Below, one piece after another: positions 32,078-42,075 of a stretch of 60,000 bases of DNA (within the stretch, counting starts at the first letter, position 1; every line of letters begins with the position of its first letter). A program made the position numbers and the translations under genes. Origin of the DNA: Apostichopus japonicus (Eukaryota; Echinodermata; Holothuroidea; Aspidochirotida; Stichopodidae). The DNA lies in assembly GCF_037975245.1 (NCBI RefSeq), contig NC_092577.1:24179398-24239397 (forward strand), given 5' to 3'. The notes under the pieces are model-generated. The model saw only the letters and a program-made list of their open reading frames with translations, made no database searches and was not told the origin of the DNA.

Positions 32078-32449
32078 TGCGCAGGCCTGTTGTCTACCAT
32101 CGGGACGGCGTACCCCGGATGAAGTTTTGGAGTGGGTTATTTTTCAGGCGTGTGTGTGGGGGGTTGTGTGGTCGTTACATCATATGGGTTGGGGGGGTTC
32201 TGTTTGTGGTTTGGAGTTGGCTTTTTGGGGCTGGTTTGTGTAGCGTTATTGTTTTGGTTCTGTTGGCCTTTGGGTCCGTGTCCATTTCATGTCACGTTGA
32301 ACGCTACATTGAATACATTTGTGGGTGAGTGAGAGATTTCTGTTTGTGGGTTTTCAGTTGGGTTTTTGGTGGTTGTTAAACAGACTGGAATTGTTTTGGT
32401 TTTGTTGACCTTTGGTCCGTGTCCGTTTTTCTTTGCACGTAAAAAGCAC
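32078..32449 (+). other. LINE 3' untranslated region with repeated tail
   Basis: G/T-rich. A tail-like block (ttgttttggttctgttgg, cctttgggtccgtgtcc, then gtcacg) at 32250-32303 is repeated at 32390-32449 as ttgttttggttttgttgacc, tttggtccgtgtccg, then gcacgtaaaaagca. The frames here are not convincing genes. Confidence 0.6.
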
Positions 32450-33758
32450 GATCCATTACTACCAATATATACTCATATCCCTTACATCTCTCCAAGTGCA
32501 AGAAATCTATGGAAACAACTTCAAATGGCTCAGTTGTTTGTATAGGGACCATGGGTGCAACTGTGTGTCTTGCAGGCTTCTTTCTTTTCAGGCATTCGCA
32601 TTCCTTTGTAACATAGTGTTCAACCTGCTTAGCCATATATGGCCAGAAAAACCTCTGTCTTGTCAACTCCAGGGTTCTTTCGACTCCTACATGACCCATG
32701 TCATTGTGTAATGCCTTCAACACCAACTTCCTATACTTCTCTGGAAGGAGGAGCTGCTTTCTGTTTATGGTTCTCCTCTGTAATAGTCCCCTGTCATCTA
32801 TTTCAATCTCCTTCCATTTTCCAAGTAAGATTTGCACCCCCTTCGATTCTTGTCTCCTCTCTGTTTGTTTTGGAAGGTGCCCCTGACGTTTGTACTGAAG
32901 AACCTTTCCAATAGTATCATCATTCTCTTGAGCAGCTTTTAGGGTGTCAACATCTATTGAGCCAAGGGTTGGTCGTGCTGCAGCCGTAACAGTCTCAATC
33001 GCATCCAAACTGCAAGGTACAGCATCAATGCAGCTTATATCGCCTTTGTCAATCGCCTGTAGATACTCCTTTGCTGCTGCTATGACACCATCAGGTATTT
33101 CCATAACACAATCATTGACCAATTCTTCCATGTTATCAACGTTAATAGGCATTCGTGATAACGTGTCGGCATCATTATTCCTCTTGCCAGGTCTGTACTT
33201 GATGTTGAACCGAAAACTTGCAAGTTCAGAAACCCACCGTTGGCCAGTGGCATTAAGACGAGCAGTTGTCAACACATAGGTGAGTGGATTCTTATCAGTG
33301 AAGACGGTGAAGTTAACAGCACACTGCAGATAATCACGGAAACGGTCTGTAATTGACCACTTTAGAGCCAAAAATTCTAATTTGTTAGAATGATAGTTCT
33401 TTTCTGCGGGTGACAACGTCCTGGATGCAAAAGCAATGGCTCGCAACTTTCCTTCTTGTCGTTGGTACAAAACTGATGCCAGGCCTTGGTTCGATGCATC
33501 CGTGTGGAGGATAAATGGCAATTTAAAGTATGGATATGCCATCACCGGTTGTTGGGTAATCTGATCAACTAGACCATCGACAATACTTTGGTGTTCTTGT
33601 GTCCAATTAATCTGTTCCCTCGAATTTGGGCTGTTTTTACTAGTCTTCTTCTTCTTTTTCCCATTCGATGGCGTTTTGTCATTGGTCTTTGTTGATTTTC
33701 CAAGGAGGTCATACAGTGGTCTGGCTCTAATGGAAAAAAATTTGTCTAGGCTCACCAA
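32450..33758 (-). pseudogene. gypsy-A RNase H and integrase N-terminus
   Basis: Ribonuclease H carries the acidic residues in ILHTDASNQG, KLEFLALKW and FTDKNPL, followed by KYRPGKRNNDADTLSRMP. The integrase zinc-binding part has HNDMGHVGVERTLELTRQRF ... CECLKRKK, then the first catalytic Asp in VSIDFLHL and YILVVMD, where the LINE interrupts. Residues after that in the same frame come from the LINE tail, so the frame's apparent end at 32376 is artificial. At its start ([14 protein letters not shown]) it overlaps the RT frame in another phase. Confidence 0.85.
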
Positions 33759-34944
33759 CAGTTGTAGGCGTTCTCTCCTTCAGAGCCAGGACAGGTTGTA
33801 TCTCTGCACGGTCCATCTTATAGCCCTCTTCTGATACTACTCTACCCAGGTATCTAACCTGCCTTTGGAACAGTTTACATTTCGATGGCTTGAGTTTAAC
33901 ACCATGTAGCTGTAACCGTTTGAGGACTTTCCGGAGATTTTCGACATGCTGGTCAAAAGTTGGGGCAAAAACAAGAATGTCATCCAAGTATACAACACAG
34001 ATTTGATTGTTGTACCCATCTAAACAATTCTCCATGGCCCTCTGGAACTCGGCTGGTGCATTCTTTAGACCAAAAGGGATTCTTCTCCACTCATGTAGGC
34101 CCCATGGTGTAATGAAGGCTGTCAGATGTTGGCTTTTTTCCGCCATAAACCCCTGGTGGTAAGCCTTCCCTTGGTCCAAGGTAGAGAACCATGAATTACC
34201 TGCCAAGCCATCTAAAATATCCTGTATTTTTGGGATCGGTTGGCGGTCATCGATAGTTTTCCTGTTTAATTCTCGATAGTCGATACAGAGTCTCAGCGTA
34301 CCATCTCGTTTGCGTACGCATACCACTGGAGAAGAATAGTTGGATTTGGACCTTGTGACCCAGCCTCGGTTGATGAGATCTTGAAGGTAGTCTTTAACTT
34401 CTTTGTACAGGGGGCGAGGAATGCTGGCATAGTTTTTCTGCACTGGTCTTGGATCACTTACATGGAATCTCATTTGAAGGTCTGGAACACAACCTTGGTC
34501 AAAATCATCTCTTGAGAAGGCAGCATTTTCTTCTTTCAGCATTCGTGTGACAACTTCCCTCTGTTTCACAGTTAAACCTGAGAGATCCACGGGAGGGCAC
34601 CATTGTTCCTTCTGTTCACTGGCACTTTCTTTGGCTTCAGGAATAGCACTTTCATGTATGTCTTTGCCCACCTCAGAACCTCCTTCACAAGCATTAACAA
34701 TTGCTTGTACCCGTAAAGTCATCTCTTCATCTTCGTCATCACAGGGTAAGTGGAGACAAGATTTGATTGGTTCCACACAACCCAGCATGGTGCGTTTTCT
34801 GAGCCACAAATCTCTGTTACTGGTGTTGATTACTGGAATCTGAACTCTGCAGGAAGATCCCTTGTTAACGGGGACCACGGTCTCTGGAATTTCAAGCCCC
34901 TCAGGCCACCCTTGTTCTGGATTAGGATGGAAGAAAGCAGACAA
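33727..34944 (-). pseudogene. gypsy-A reverse transcriptase
   Basis: Ty3-type RT copies element RNA into cDNA. Motifs in order: [67 protein letters not shown] and the catalytic YLDD in [10 protein letters not shown]. The frame ends [16 protein letters not shown] just where the connection domain should begin. The next frame resumes at [12 protein letters not shown], so roughly a dozen conserved connection residues are missing together with a frame change. The upstream part (residues 1-130) is a protease-RT linker. Confidence 0.88.
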
Positions 34945-34986
34945 AGTATTCTGTTCTGAACCAAAATGGACTCTACATGAGACTAA

Positions 34987-35475
34987 TTACATCTGACCTT
35001 TCTTAACACAGATGTCCTTCCTTCCTGTCCTACATCGGGCTGAAACTTGGTCACCTTCTAAGACTGCTTCAATTAGAGACCGAATGGCCCCTTCTCTTCT
35101 ACCAGGCAGCAGTTTCTGCAGAGAGTTAACCAAAGTCTTCTCTTCCTCTGTATCCTCAATGACATGACGGATGACATTTGTACCCAGGATAGGCATCTCA
35201 CGTTCACCAGGACAAACAAGCATCGGTACTGTAAGTGGCTGGAGTCCAGAATCTTTTGTTTTTAACTTTAAACTGACCTCCACCCAACCACTGTATGGGA
35301 CATCAAGATCATTTGCCCCTTTTAAGTCCAACGTCAAGCCGTCTAATAACTCGCCAACAGGTCGGGGTGACTTGTCTACTAGGTGATCCCTTAACCATCT
35401 CTCGGGTAAAATAGAAACCTGTGCCCCTGTGTCCCACAGAACCTTCGTCTCAACACCTTCTATCTGACACTCCAC
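34987..35475 (-). CDS. gypsy-A aspartic protease
   Basis: A retropepsin-like segment with the active site VLWDTGAQVSILPERW and the later MPILGTNVIRH, which matches the retroviral ILG strand. It would release the Gag and Pol proteins. It lies between gag and RT in a different frame from gag, as in many gypsy elements. A stop separates it from the RT frame. Confidence 0.8.
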   Translation of the reverse strand: MECQIEGVETKVLWDTGAQVSILPERWLRDHLVDKSPRPVGELLDGLTLDLKGANDLDVPYSGWVEVSLKLKTKDSGLQPLTVPMLVCPGEREMPILGTNVIRHVIEDTEEEKTLVNSLQKLLPGRREGAIRSLIEAVLEGDQVSARCRTGRKDICVKKGQM

Positions 35476-35560
35476 TGCACAACCAATTTTACCACTCTTC
35501 TATTTGCAACTGGGTAGACAACATTTCTGTACTTTGAATCTTTAGGCATATCCTGGGACA

Positions 35561-36616
35561 TTAGACCTTTGTGGGATGCTCCTCGTCCCTCAGGAGGGAC
35601 CCCTGATCGTTTCCCGGCTGTCGACAAAACCGTGCAAAATGACCTACATTGCCGCATTTGAAGCAGTGTTGACAACTATTTCCTTTGTTTGTCTGCTGAC
35701 ACTGAGGGCATCCTCTGCGTCTCTTCGGTAGTGACTGATGACCGGGTTCTGCTGTTGTTAACACCCTGTGTATCTCCGCCACTTGTGCCTTTAGTGCTTG
35801 CACTTCATCATACAAACTCTTTCCTTTATCCTTTTGTCCATCCGGTTGTATTTTCTCTGGATTTGAACTTTCCTTTACATCAATCATTGCAGCTAAAGGA
35901 CGTCTCTGCTGCATCTTTTTCACCCTCTCTTTCTCTCTGCATGTCACCAAATTAAGTTTCTCCATGAGTTCCTCATCGGTGAGATTACCATATGTCAGGT
36001 AGGGCTTCATGTCATGTCTTATATCGGCATCGAGGAGTCCAGTAGAAACAGCATGGGCGAACATGGCATTTACAAGGGGCTTGTCATACTTAAACATGGC
36101 ATCTGATTCTTTGGAAGCAAAGAGGACCTTCTGTTTCAATGCCAATGCTCGCAGAAGAAAACTCTGGGGAGACTCACGTGCGCCCTGAGAAACATTGCAT
36201 AACTCTTGATAGAGGTCTGTAGCTCCTCTCTCCTGAAAATGAGCCCGCAAAAGTCGTCTCAGTGTGGGTAAATCGAGATTGTCCCTACCTTCTAGGTAGA
36301 TCCTGAACTGCAGTCCTGGGGTGATTGACTTAATTATTTCCTCGACAATCTCTTTTTCTGGAACGCCTTTATGGGAGGCACTCTCCACTTGGTGCATAAG
36401 AGACATAAAGCTAAGTTTATCCTTCTGTCCAGGTTCCCCTATCTGTCCCTGGATTTTAAAATCCTTTCTATATGGTATGGTTGGGGTTGACATCTTGGAA
36501 TCTGGTGGTAATTCTTCCTCTGGCAGCTTAGACTTCAGTTCTTTCATTTTACGTTCGCACTCTTTGATGGCCTCCATAACCATGTTGTTGTCCTCAGCGT
36601 CTTCTTGGCTAGCCAT
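35561..36616 (-). CDS. gypsy-A Gag
   Basis: 351 residues starting MASQEDAEDNNMVMEAIKEC only 39 bases inside the 5' LTR. A helical capsid-like region (residues 90-220: EKEIVEEIIKSITPGLQFRI, GATDLYQELCNVSQGARESP) precedes a Lys-rich linker, a CPQC pair and a CCHC knuckle, CFKCGNVGHFARFC. Gag packages element RNA. The frame is intact. Confidence 0.85.
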   Translation of the reverse strand: MASQEDAEDNNMVMEAIKECERKMKELKSKLPEEELPPDSKMSTPTIPYRKDFKIQGQIGEPGQKDKLSFMSLMHQVESASHKGVPEKEIVEEIIKSITPGLQFRIYLEGRDNLDLPTLRRLLRAHFQERGATDLYQELCNVSQGARESPQSFLLRALALKQKVLFASKESDAMFKYDKPLVNAMFAHAVSTGLLDADIRHDMKPYLTYGNLTDEELMEKLNLVTCREKERVKKMQQRRPLAAMIDVKESSNPEKIQPDGQKDKGKSLYDEVQALKAQVAEIHRVLTTAEPGHQSLPKRRRGCPQCQQTNKGNSCQHCFKCGNVGHFARFCRQPGNDQGSLLRDEEHPTKV

Positions 36617-36640
36617 ATTGCCGGTCTAGGAGACGTCCTG

Positions 36641-36655
36641 GCAGGGTCGCCAAAA
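36641..36655 (-). other. gypsy-A primer-binding site
   Basis: Directly inside the 5' LTR the element strand reads ttttggcgaccctgc. A TGG start immediately after the LTR is the mark of tRNA priming. The tRNA species was not identified. Confidence 0.65.
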
Positions 36656-36860
36656 TGTTACATGCCCAGAGGTGTTAATTGGGGCTGGGGTAATGAAGGG
36701 GCCAGGCGGCTCATCCGGCTATAAAGGGGGGGGGGGAGAGACAAGAACGCTGATCGTTTGATTGATCGGACAGCAACGAGTTGTAACAGAAACTGTCCTT
36801 GCGCCCTCTATTACGACAATCAAAATTTTGTGGGGTCTACTAAATAGTTCACCCATTACA
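36656..36860 (-). repeat. gypsy-A 5' LTR
   Basis: Same sequence and orientation as 28295-28501, with about three small differences. The low divergence suggests a fairly recent insertion compared with the decay inside pol. Confidence 0.9.
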
Positions 36861-36910
36861 CTATTATAAATTATCTAATTCTTACACATCTTGGTTTCTA
36901 TTCCATACAG

Positions 36911-37327
36911 ATGGACACCTTAGAGAACATCATGCAGTCTGGGCAGTCCTCTGGTCCATATCCAAAGGGAACTAAAGTTCTCATTGTAGAAAGCAAGCTT
37001 CAGGGTGATATCCTTAATTTAGGTATCGCAGATGTAACAGCTGCAACGAAAGCAGTTTGTTACAACAAAGACATACAACAAAAACTGATGACCGGCAAAA
37101 CGTTCCTGATACGGAACTTTCAAAAAGGCAGGTCTTGCCTGATATTTAACAAAAACACAAAAGTGACCAATGCCCCTGCAGTAAACAATATCAGTGAAAA
37201 CATACTGGATATTGCTAGACACTTGGTGAATCCACCACAACCACAGCTTGTGTCATTGAAAGATGTGAAGCTCCCAAAGCCAGGAACTCCACAGAAGCTG
37301 ATGACTATAACTGGAGAAATTGTTCAG
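36911..37327 (+). CDS. OB-fold-like protein, candidate exon 1
   Basis: An acceptor (ttctattccatacag) ends at 36910 and a donor (gttcag|gtaaat) follows 37327; the exon is 139 codons in phase 0 at both ends. It reads MDTLENIMQSGQ, PYPKGTKVLIVESKLQGDIL, LMTGKTFLIRNFQKGRSCLI and KLMTITGEIVQ. Alternating hydrophobic strands and 'GKTFLIRNF' resemble OB-fold (RPA-like) modules. The ATG may be internal if upstream exons exist; the gypsy LTR ends only 50 bp before. No name can be given. Confidence 0.5.
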
Positions 37328-38115
37328 GTAAATAAAAGTTTAGAATTTGATACAACATATTTAGATGAAACTGTAAGTATACTCCAGGTAATATTCATGA
37401 CTCTGTGGATCCTTCTAAATAATCTTAAAGTAGCATAACACATATTAGCTACAGAACCAAAAAGTATTTAGACTGAAATATTTCAATGCATATAGAATTA
37501 ATGCTTTAAGCCAGATACAGTTTGTTTTTCTGAAATTTAGGAAAGAGTAAGAATCTATCACATGTAACATTTGGTGTCCAACATTAAGTAGAGGTAAAGT
37601 AATAAATAGCATATTCACTTTCAACGAAGTAAGAGTAAATTTGAACCTATAGTGTGCTACAGTTTTAGAATGTATCATGACAGTTATGTGCATTGTAATG
37701 TCTCCAGTGGCATGTATCGATGGTAGAATGGTTTGGTGTCCAACCGTTACACACGTTAGATCCTGTTTGTCCTTGGCTGATGAAATGGTCGAGTTTGGAG
37801 CCTCAGCTGCAGCATTAAATTTTTATTCTGGTTAACGTGCAGTTATTAAGAATTGATTATTCGGGTTAACAAGATATTTTCAGTTATGATAACAGAGTTA
37901 AACTGTAACCATGGTTAAACAGGTTTCATGGTCAGACCAAGTAACCGTGCAACCATAAGTTACCCTAACAACAGTTGCCCAACCTATGATGAGCTAGCAA
38001 GTCCCACTGCCTGCCCCATTTTGAACTTGAATTTTATGTAATGAATTACATTCAACCTTGACAATGAGTTTCCAATCACACTGTTTACAAGAAAAATGTT
38101 CTTGGTTTCAAACAG

Positions 38116-38328
38116 GATGAAACCACACGCACAGTGGCCAGCGGACAGGAAGTTCGAAATATAAAGACAATGCAGGACGGGATCACAAGACCAGTGGCCC
38201 TATGGAATACTGCCTCAACTTCCCCAGCAAAGTCTGGAGACAGGGTCACTGTCACATATGTGACAGTGAAAGATGACAAGTACTTGAGGCAACTTGCCCT
38301 AGGAACAAGTAGCCAGTCCACCATAACA
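38116..38328 (+). CDS. OB-fold-like protein, candidate exon 2
   Basis: An acceptor (ggtttcaaacag) and a strong donor (aaca|gtaagt) bound 71 codons, phase 0 at both ends, so it joins exon 1 cleanly. DETTRTVASGQEVRNIKTMQ, DGITRPVALWN, DRVTVTYVTVKDDKYLRQL follow the RPA-type pattern 'R.V.SGQEV..I...DG.....VALW'. Together with the end of exon 1 (TITGEIVQ) it would form one OB domain. Confidence 0.5.
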
Positions 38329-39696
38329 GTAAGTACAACCACAAAATACAACCTTCACATGTAATCTTACACACATCTCCATTCCCAAGACAAAGCATAT
38401 CTAACACCTAACACTAATGCAGAAAATATGAAATGAAAACAAAAAACATGTGTTTAAAAATTTAATAACTCTGTGTGCATTGGACAAAACCAGAATATAT
38501 GAGTGCTTGAATGACACACAGGTTGTAACTAGACATGCATTTGCTTTAATGACACAGTAGGTAATGTATGTGTGCAAGTGGTTAAAAATTTCTCCTCATT
38601 AATGTTCAAGTAGCAACACTAATTGTAATTTGGCTTATTTGTTTATAATCACGTTTCCTTAGCTATGCTTGTGTCAATTAATGTTATACTGGGTACATAA
38701 GTTATCAATAATGAGTACACAATCCATATTGACTTCAGCACCAACCTTGTGAATATTTACTAGTAGGTGGTCAATATCTCAACAAGTCCATGACTGATTT
38801 TTAACAAAATTGTATTTATAGTATTGATGATTTAATATTAATGAAGTGCGTGGCCAATTGTAATATTCTCAGCAGTGTCAAAATTAATAATTATAGGCCC
38901 ATAGTGAGTAGACATTCCCTATTTATAAGGTATCGATCTCATGAATATTAATGATGGTAGGACATTACATTCTTTAAAATGTCAACTATTGATTCCTTGC
39001 TAGAAGCAACATGAAGCTATGCAGTCACGCTTGTTTGTAAGTGTGTCTGTCACACCACTTATAATACCATATCTCAAGTAGTTCAACTTGAAACTAAAAA
39101 AACAAGAATACAAATCACAATGGAGTTCATCTTAGTAATTATAATCATTTCAATGCCAACTAACAACTTTTAAAGCCAGTAACTTCCTTCTGTTTGGAAG
39201 CCAGTAACTTCCTTTTGTTTTGAAGCCAAAGCTCAGAAAACTTCTCTCTGAAAATTTATAGGCCTTCAACAAACATATGTAGATACTCATTTGATATTTG
39301 TACCACACTGGGAATAATATGAAAGCACAACCAAATGGCTATCAATTTTTCTCAACTTTGAAGGATTTTATTATGGGGTACAGCAACCGACAGCAAGAGT
39401 ATGATAGCCTAACTAACAGTGCCGTCAGTTATTTCAATTAATAACATGATCAATGACTTCAGATAGTTGAGAAAACATGTGGAATGATAACCCAACAAAT
39501 AAGCTAATACTAAAACTCTTTACTTTCCTACTCCAGGCACCATACTGAAATCCCAATCTCCAAAGAGCAATTAAGTTACCTAGAACATCCATATCTAGTG
39601 TACCTAACTGATATAAAAATACCTTGGGTGGCTCAATATGACCGAAACTGTTTTTTTTTTTCACTTTTCATTTCGTTGCACATTCATGAACCACAG
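38329..39696 (+). other. Intron with repeat fragments
   Basis: AT-rich DNA between exons 2 and 3. It includes at about 38895-38965 a fragment (catagtgagta, tgaatattaatgatg) shared with 40030-40100 and 40320-40380, and at about 38996 a ttccttgct...ctatgcagtcacg block like the start of the GGTCA repeats. No other gene was seen. Confidence 0.4.
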
Positions 39697-39915
39697 ACTA
39701 CAGAAGTCTTAAGTGAAATTACTGGTGCAGAGGTGGATGAACAAGGAAACATTCTTTTCATGGTACTGCATCAAGATGATTTCAGACAGCTGACCCTCCC
39801 ATTAGAGAAAACTGACATCTTCCTCGCTGGTGCTACACTGGACTCCAAGCTCCAAACAATCGGGAGTACAAAGTACAAGTTTCGAGTACAAGGAGCTATC
39901 ATAAAAGACATGGCC
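39697..39915 (+). CDS. OB-fold-like protein, candidate exon 3 (3' end unclear)
   Basis: An acceptor (catgaaccacag) ends at 39696 and phase 0 is kept. TTEVLSEITGAEVDEQGNIL, FMVLHQDDFRQLTLPLE and KYKFRVQGAIIKD suggest another small beta-rich module. After DMALA the frame passes into a gtgtgtttgcgtgtatg repeat and continues to 40044 without a domain. The true donor or stop was probably replaced by, or lies at, the repeat boundary. Confidence 0.4.
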
Positions 39916-41347
39916 CTAGCCGTGTGTGTTTGCGTGTATGTTTGTATGTGTTTGACACCTGACCTTGTTACAACTATAACTCAAGAACAAAATGGTGGAT
40001 TGCTACCATACTTGGTATATATAATCCCCATAGTGAGTAAATGATCCCTATTGTTTTTGGTTTTTGGTATGCATCCTATGAATATTAATGAGTGGGCACG
40101 GCATAATGTCAAATCATGAAAATGTCAATATCATTGTAACCATATGTCCGATTAGCTTCATACTTTGTATGGTTATGTTAGTTTATAGTAGGAACAAAAT
40201 TATATGAACAGCAAATTTCATATCATTAGTATTCATGAGTATTCACTCAAAATAGCTTGTTACTACGACAACTCAATAAAAAAAATGTTGGATTGCTACC
40301 ATACTTTTTATAATCCCCATAGTGAGAAGACGATCCCTATTGTTTTTGCTATGTGTCCTATGAATATTAATGAGTGAGCAGAGCTTAACTCATTAATATT
40401 CACAAAATCATGTCTGTAAATAGACCCTAATATCGGAACCATAGAACGTTTTCGTTCTCTGGTGTATATTTATATGCTCCAAAAAACTTGGGGGGGGGGG
40501 GAAGGAGGGGGCAAAAAACAAAAGATCCGTACACCTTATATTGGGAAGCAGCAATTATCTTATCTGCTCCAACACGATTGAACAGTATGTTGCAACATAT
40601 TTGTCATGTTTTTCTTCTTGTTGAGTATGAGTGTGAAGGGCATGAGTTATACACAACACTTATATTTGATATTAAGCATCAACAATATTGTCACCAGGTG
40701 TGAAGCTATCTTGCATACATTTCAAACAATTTTATATCTCTTCTGTACAGTTCAAAACTTCACCTTCTATTTCTGACCATTTCTTTTAATATTAGCTATA
40801 CTTTATCCATTTCTTTATTAACTATACTTTATCAACTATTTTTTTTTAAACTATTGTACAGTTCCATGAGATTTGAGATTTTTTTGGGTTTCCGTCTGAA
40901 AAAGTGTGACGGAATTATACATAAAACACTTTCAGATCCACCTTGTGTGAGGAGAGTTATATTAAGTTCAAAAATTGTCACTTAACCATATAAATGGACA
41001 AAGTAAACTGTTCACCATCATATTACAAATATTTAGCAATTACTAGAATTTCGATAAAAACAAAGGGTGGGAGTGGAACTACAAAGTTGTAGACAAACAC
41101 TTTTATATCAAGCTCTTATAAGTTAAAGCTAAATTCACAGTCACTTACTTTCATAAATTTATCTATGACATGAACATCGTAACATCGGATGCAGTAACAT
41201 ATTACGTAATATATTAAAAGTTTTATCATTACTTCCTTTTTAACATATCTTCTCTTTTTTAACATTATTGCCACCTTGACTTGTTCAAAAAAATAAATAT
41301 ATTTTTGGCTGAAACAACTAAATCCATAGTCTCCGCATATCATTTTT
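39916..41347. repeat. Dispersed repeat fragments and unique DNA
   Basis: The block ggattgctaccatac, ataatccccatagtgag, gatccctattgttttt, tgaatattaatgagtg is present twice (about 40000-40095 and 40293-40380). A G-run lies at 40491-40501. 40700-41347 is AT-rich with nothing recognised. Confidence 0.4.
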
Positions 41348-41875
41348 GGTTCCTTGCTTTTATAGCAAAAGGAATCTATGCATTCAACTTGGTGTGTGTG
41401 TCTTTATGCGGCATGTTTTGCAGCAAGTCCAAGGACTTGAACAAAGGAATTGTAAGTCCTCGGAAGACAGATTCAATAGGAACAAAGGGCCTCGGACGTA
41501 CAAACAATGCTTAGGGTATCGTCAGGTTTACGCGCCGCACAAAAACAACTCCCAGTGCCAAGGTGACACATGGTTGATATTTTGGGACAAGTTGCAAATG
41601 GTATAGGGGAATATTTTCAAACTTAACGGTCATGTGATCCAAGGTCATCAAAGGTCAGTTAATGTTAAAAAAACTAGTATTTGGGGGGGGGGAGAAAATG
41701 GGCCAAGCAAAAAAATTGTTCAATTTTTATAGTTTTTGATGGTATATTCACGTCCCACCGATCAAAAATGTCAATGGGTTGACCCCAGGTAACTTTTGTG
41801 TGTGAAGTTATATTAGGTCAAAGTTAAATTTTCAGACATTTACTGCAATAACTCCCAGTGCCAAGGTGTAACACG
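41348..41875 (+). repeat. GGTCA-rich repeat, partial copy C
   Basis: It starts ggttccttgctttt like copies A and B, is rearranged, then has aactcccagtgccaaggtg, caaatggtataggggaat and aaggtcatcaaaggtca. LINE copy 1 begins inside the next unit (caaggtgtaacacggttg). Confidence 0.65.
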
Positions 41876-41949
41876 GTTGGTAGTTGGCTTTCGTGGAGTG
41901 CAGACGTGTTTTTCGCTCTCGTTCTCGCTCTACATCTGATAATTTTTTT

Positions 41950-41996
41950 TTCACTGTACTGTACTGTACTGTGCTATATTTCCCGCCAGGCGGGTG
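41950..41996 (+). other. LINE 5' leader: pentamer repeat and palindrome
   Basis: Repeated ctgta pentamers are followed by the perfect palindromic stem cccgccaggcggg. Copy 2 keeps it as cccgcctggcggg (54140-54152, + strand reading), so it is a fixed part of the 5' leader. Confidence 0.55.
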
Positions 41997-42075
41997 TGCG
42001 CCAGTTCGTATATCGTTATCGTATATAGTCATCGTATATTGTATTTTATCCAACCTATCAGCCACCTTCGGTATC

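Larger units (their letters stand above)
30524..32449 (+). mobile_element. ORF1-only Tx1-like LINE inserted in gypsy-A
   Basis: A 1,926-bp insert with 5-bp flanking repeats. It has a 5' leader whose ctcgtggagtgcggacgtgt resembles the leader of the full-length LINEs, one complete ORF1, and a 3' region of about 370 bp ending ACGTAAAAAGC, the same tail as the full-length family. No ORF2 (endonuclease/reverse transcriptase) follows. The layout resembles mammalian HAL1 elements, which keep ORF1 only. A short inverted ORF2 scrap sits at its left edge. Confidence 0.75.
28295..36860 (-). mobile_element. Ty3/gypsy LTR retrotransposon (gypsy-A), interrupted by a LINE
   Basis: Two near-identical LTRs of about 206 bp face the same way at the ends. 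The - strand order is 5' LTR, primer-binding site, gag, protease, reverse transcriptase, RNase H and integrase, which is the Ty3/gypsy order. tattat is found beside both outer ends (28289-28294 and 36862-36867). A LINE (30524-32449) split the integrase. Several frame breaks make it non-functional. Confidence 0.9.

Noticed and set aside
32376-32449. C-terminal extension of the gypsy RNase H/integrase frame
   Set aside because: Those residues are encoded by the LINE 3' tail, read by chance in the same frame.
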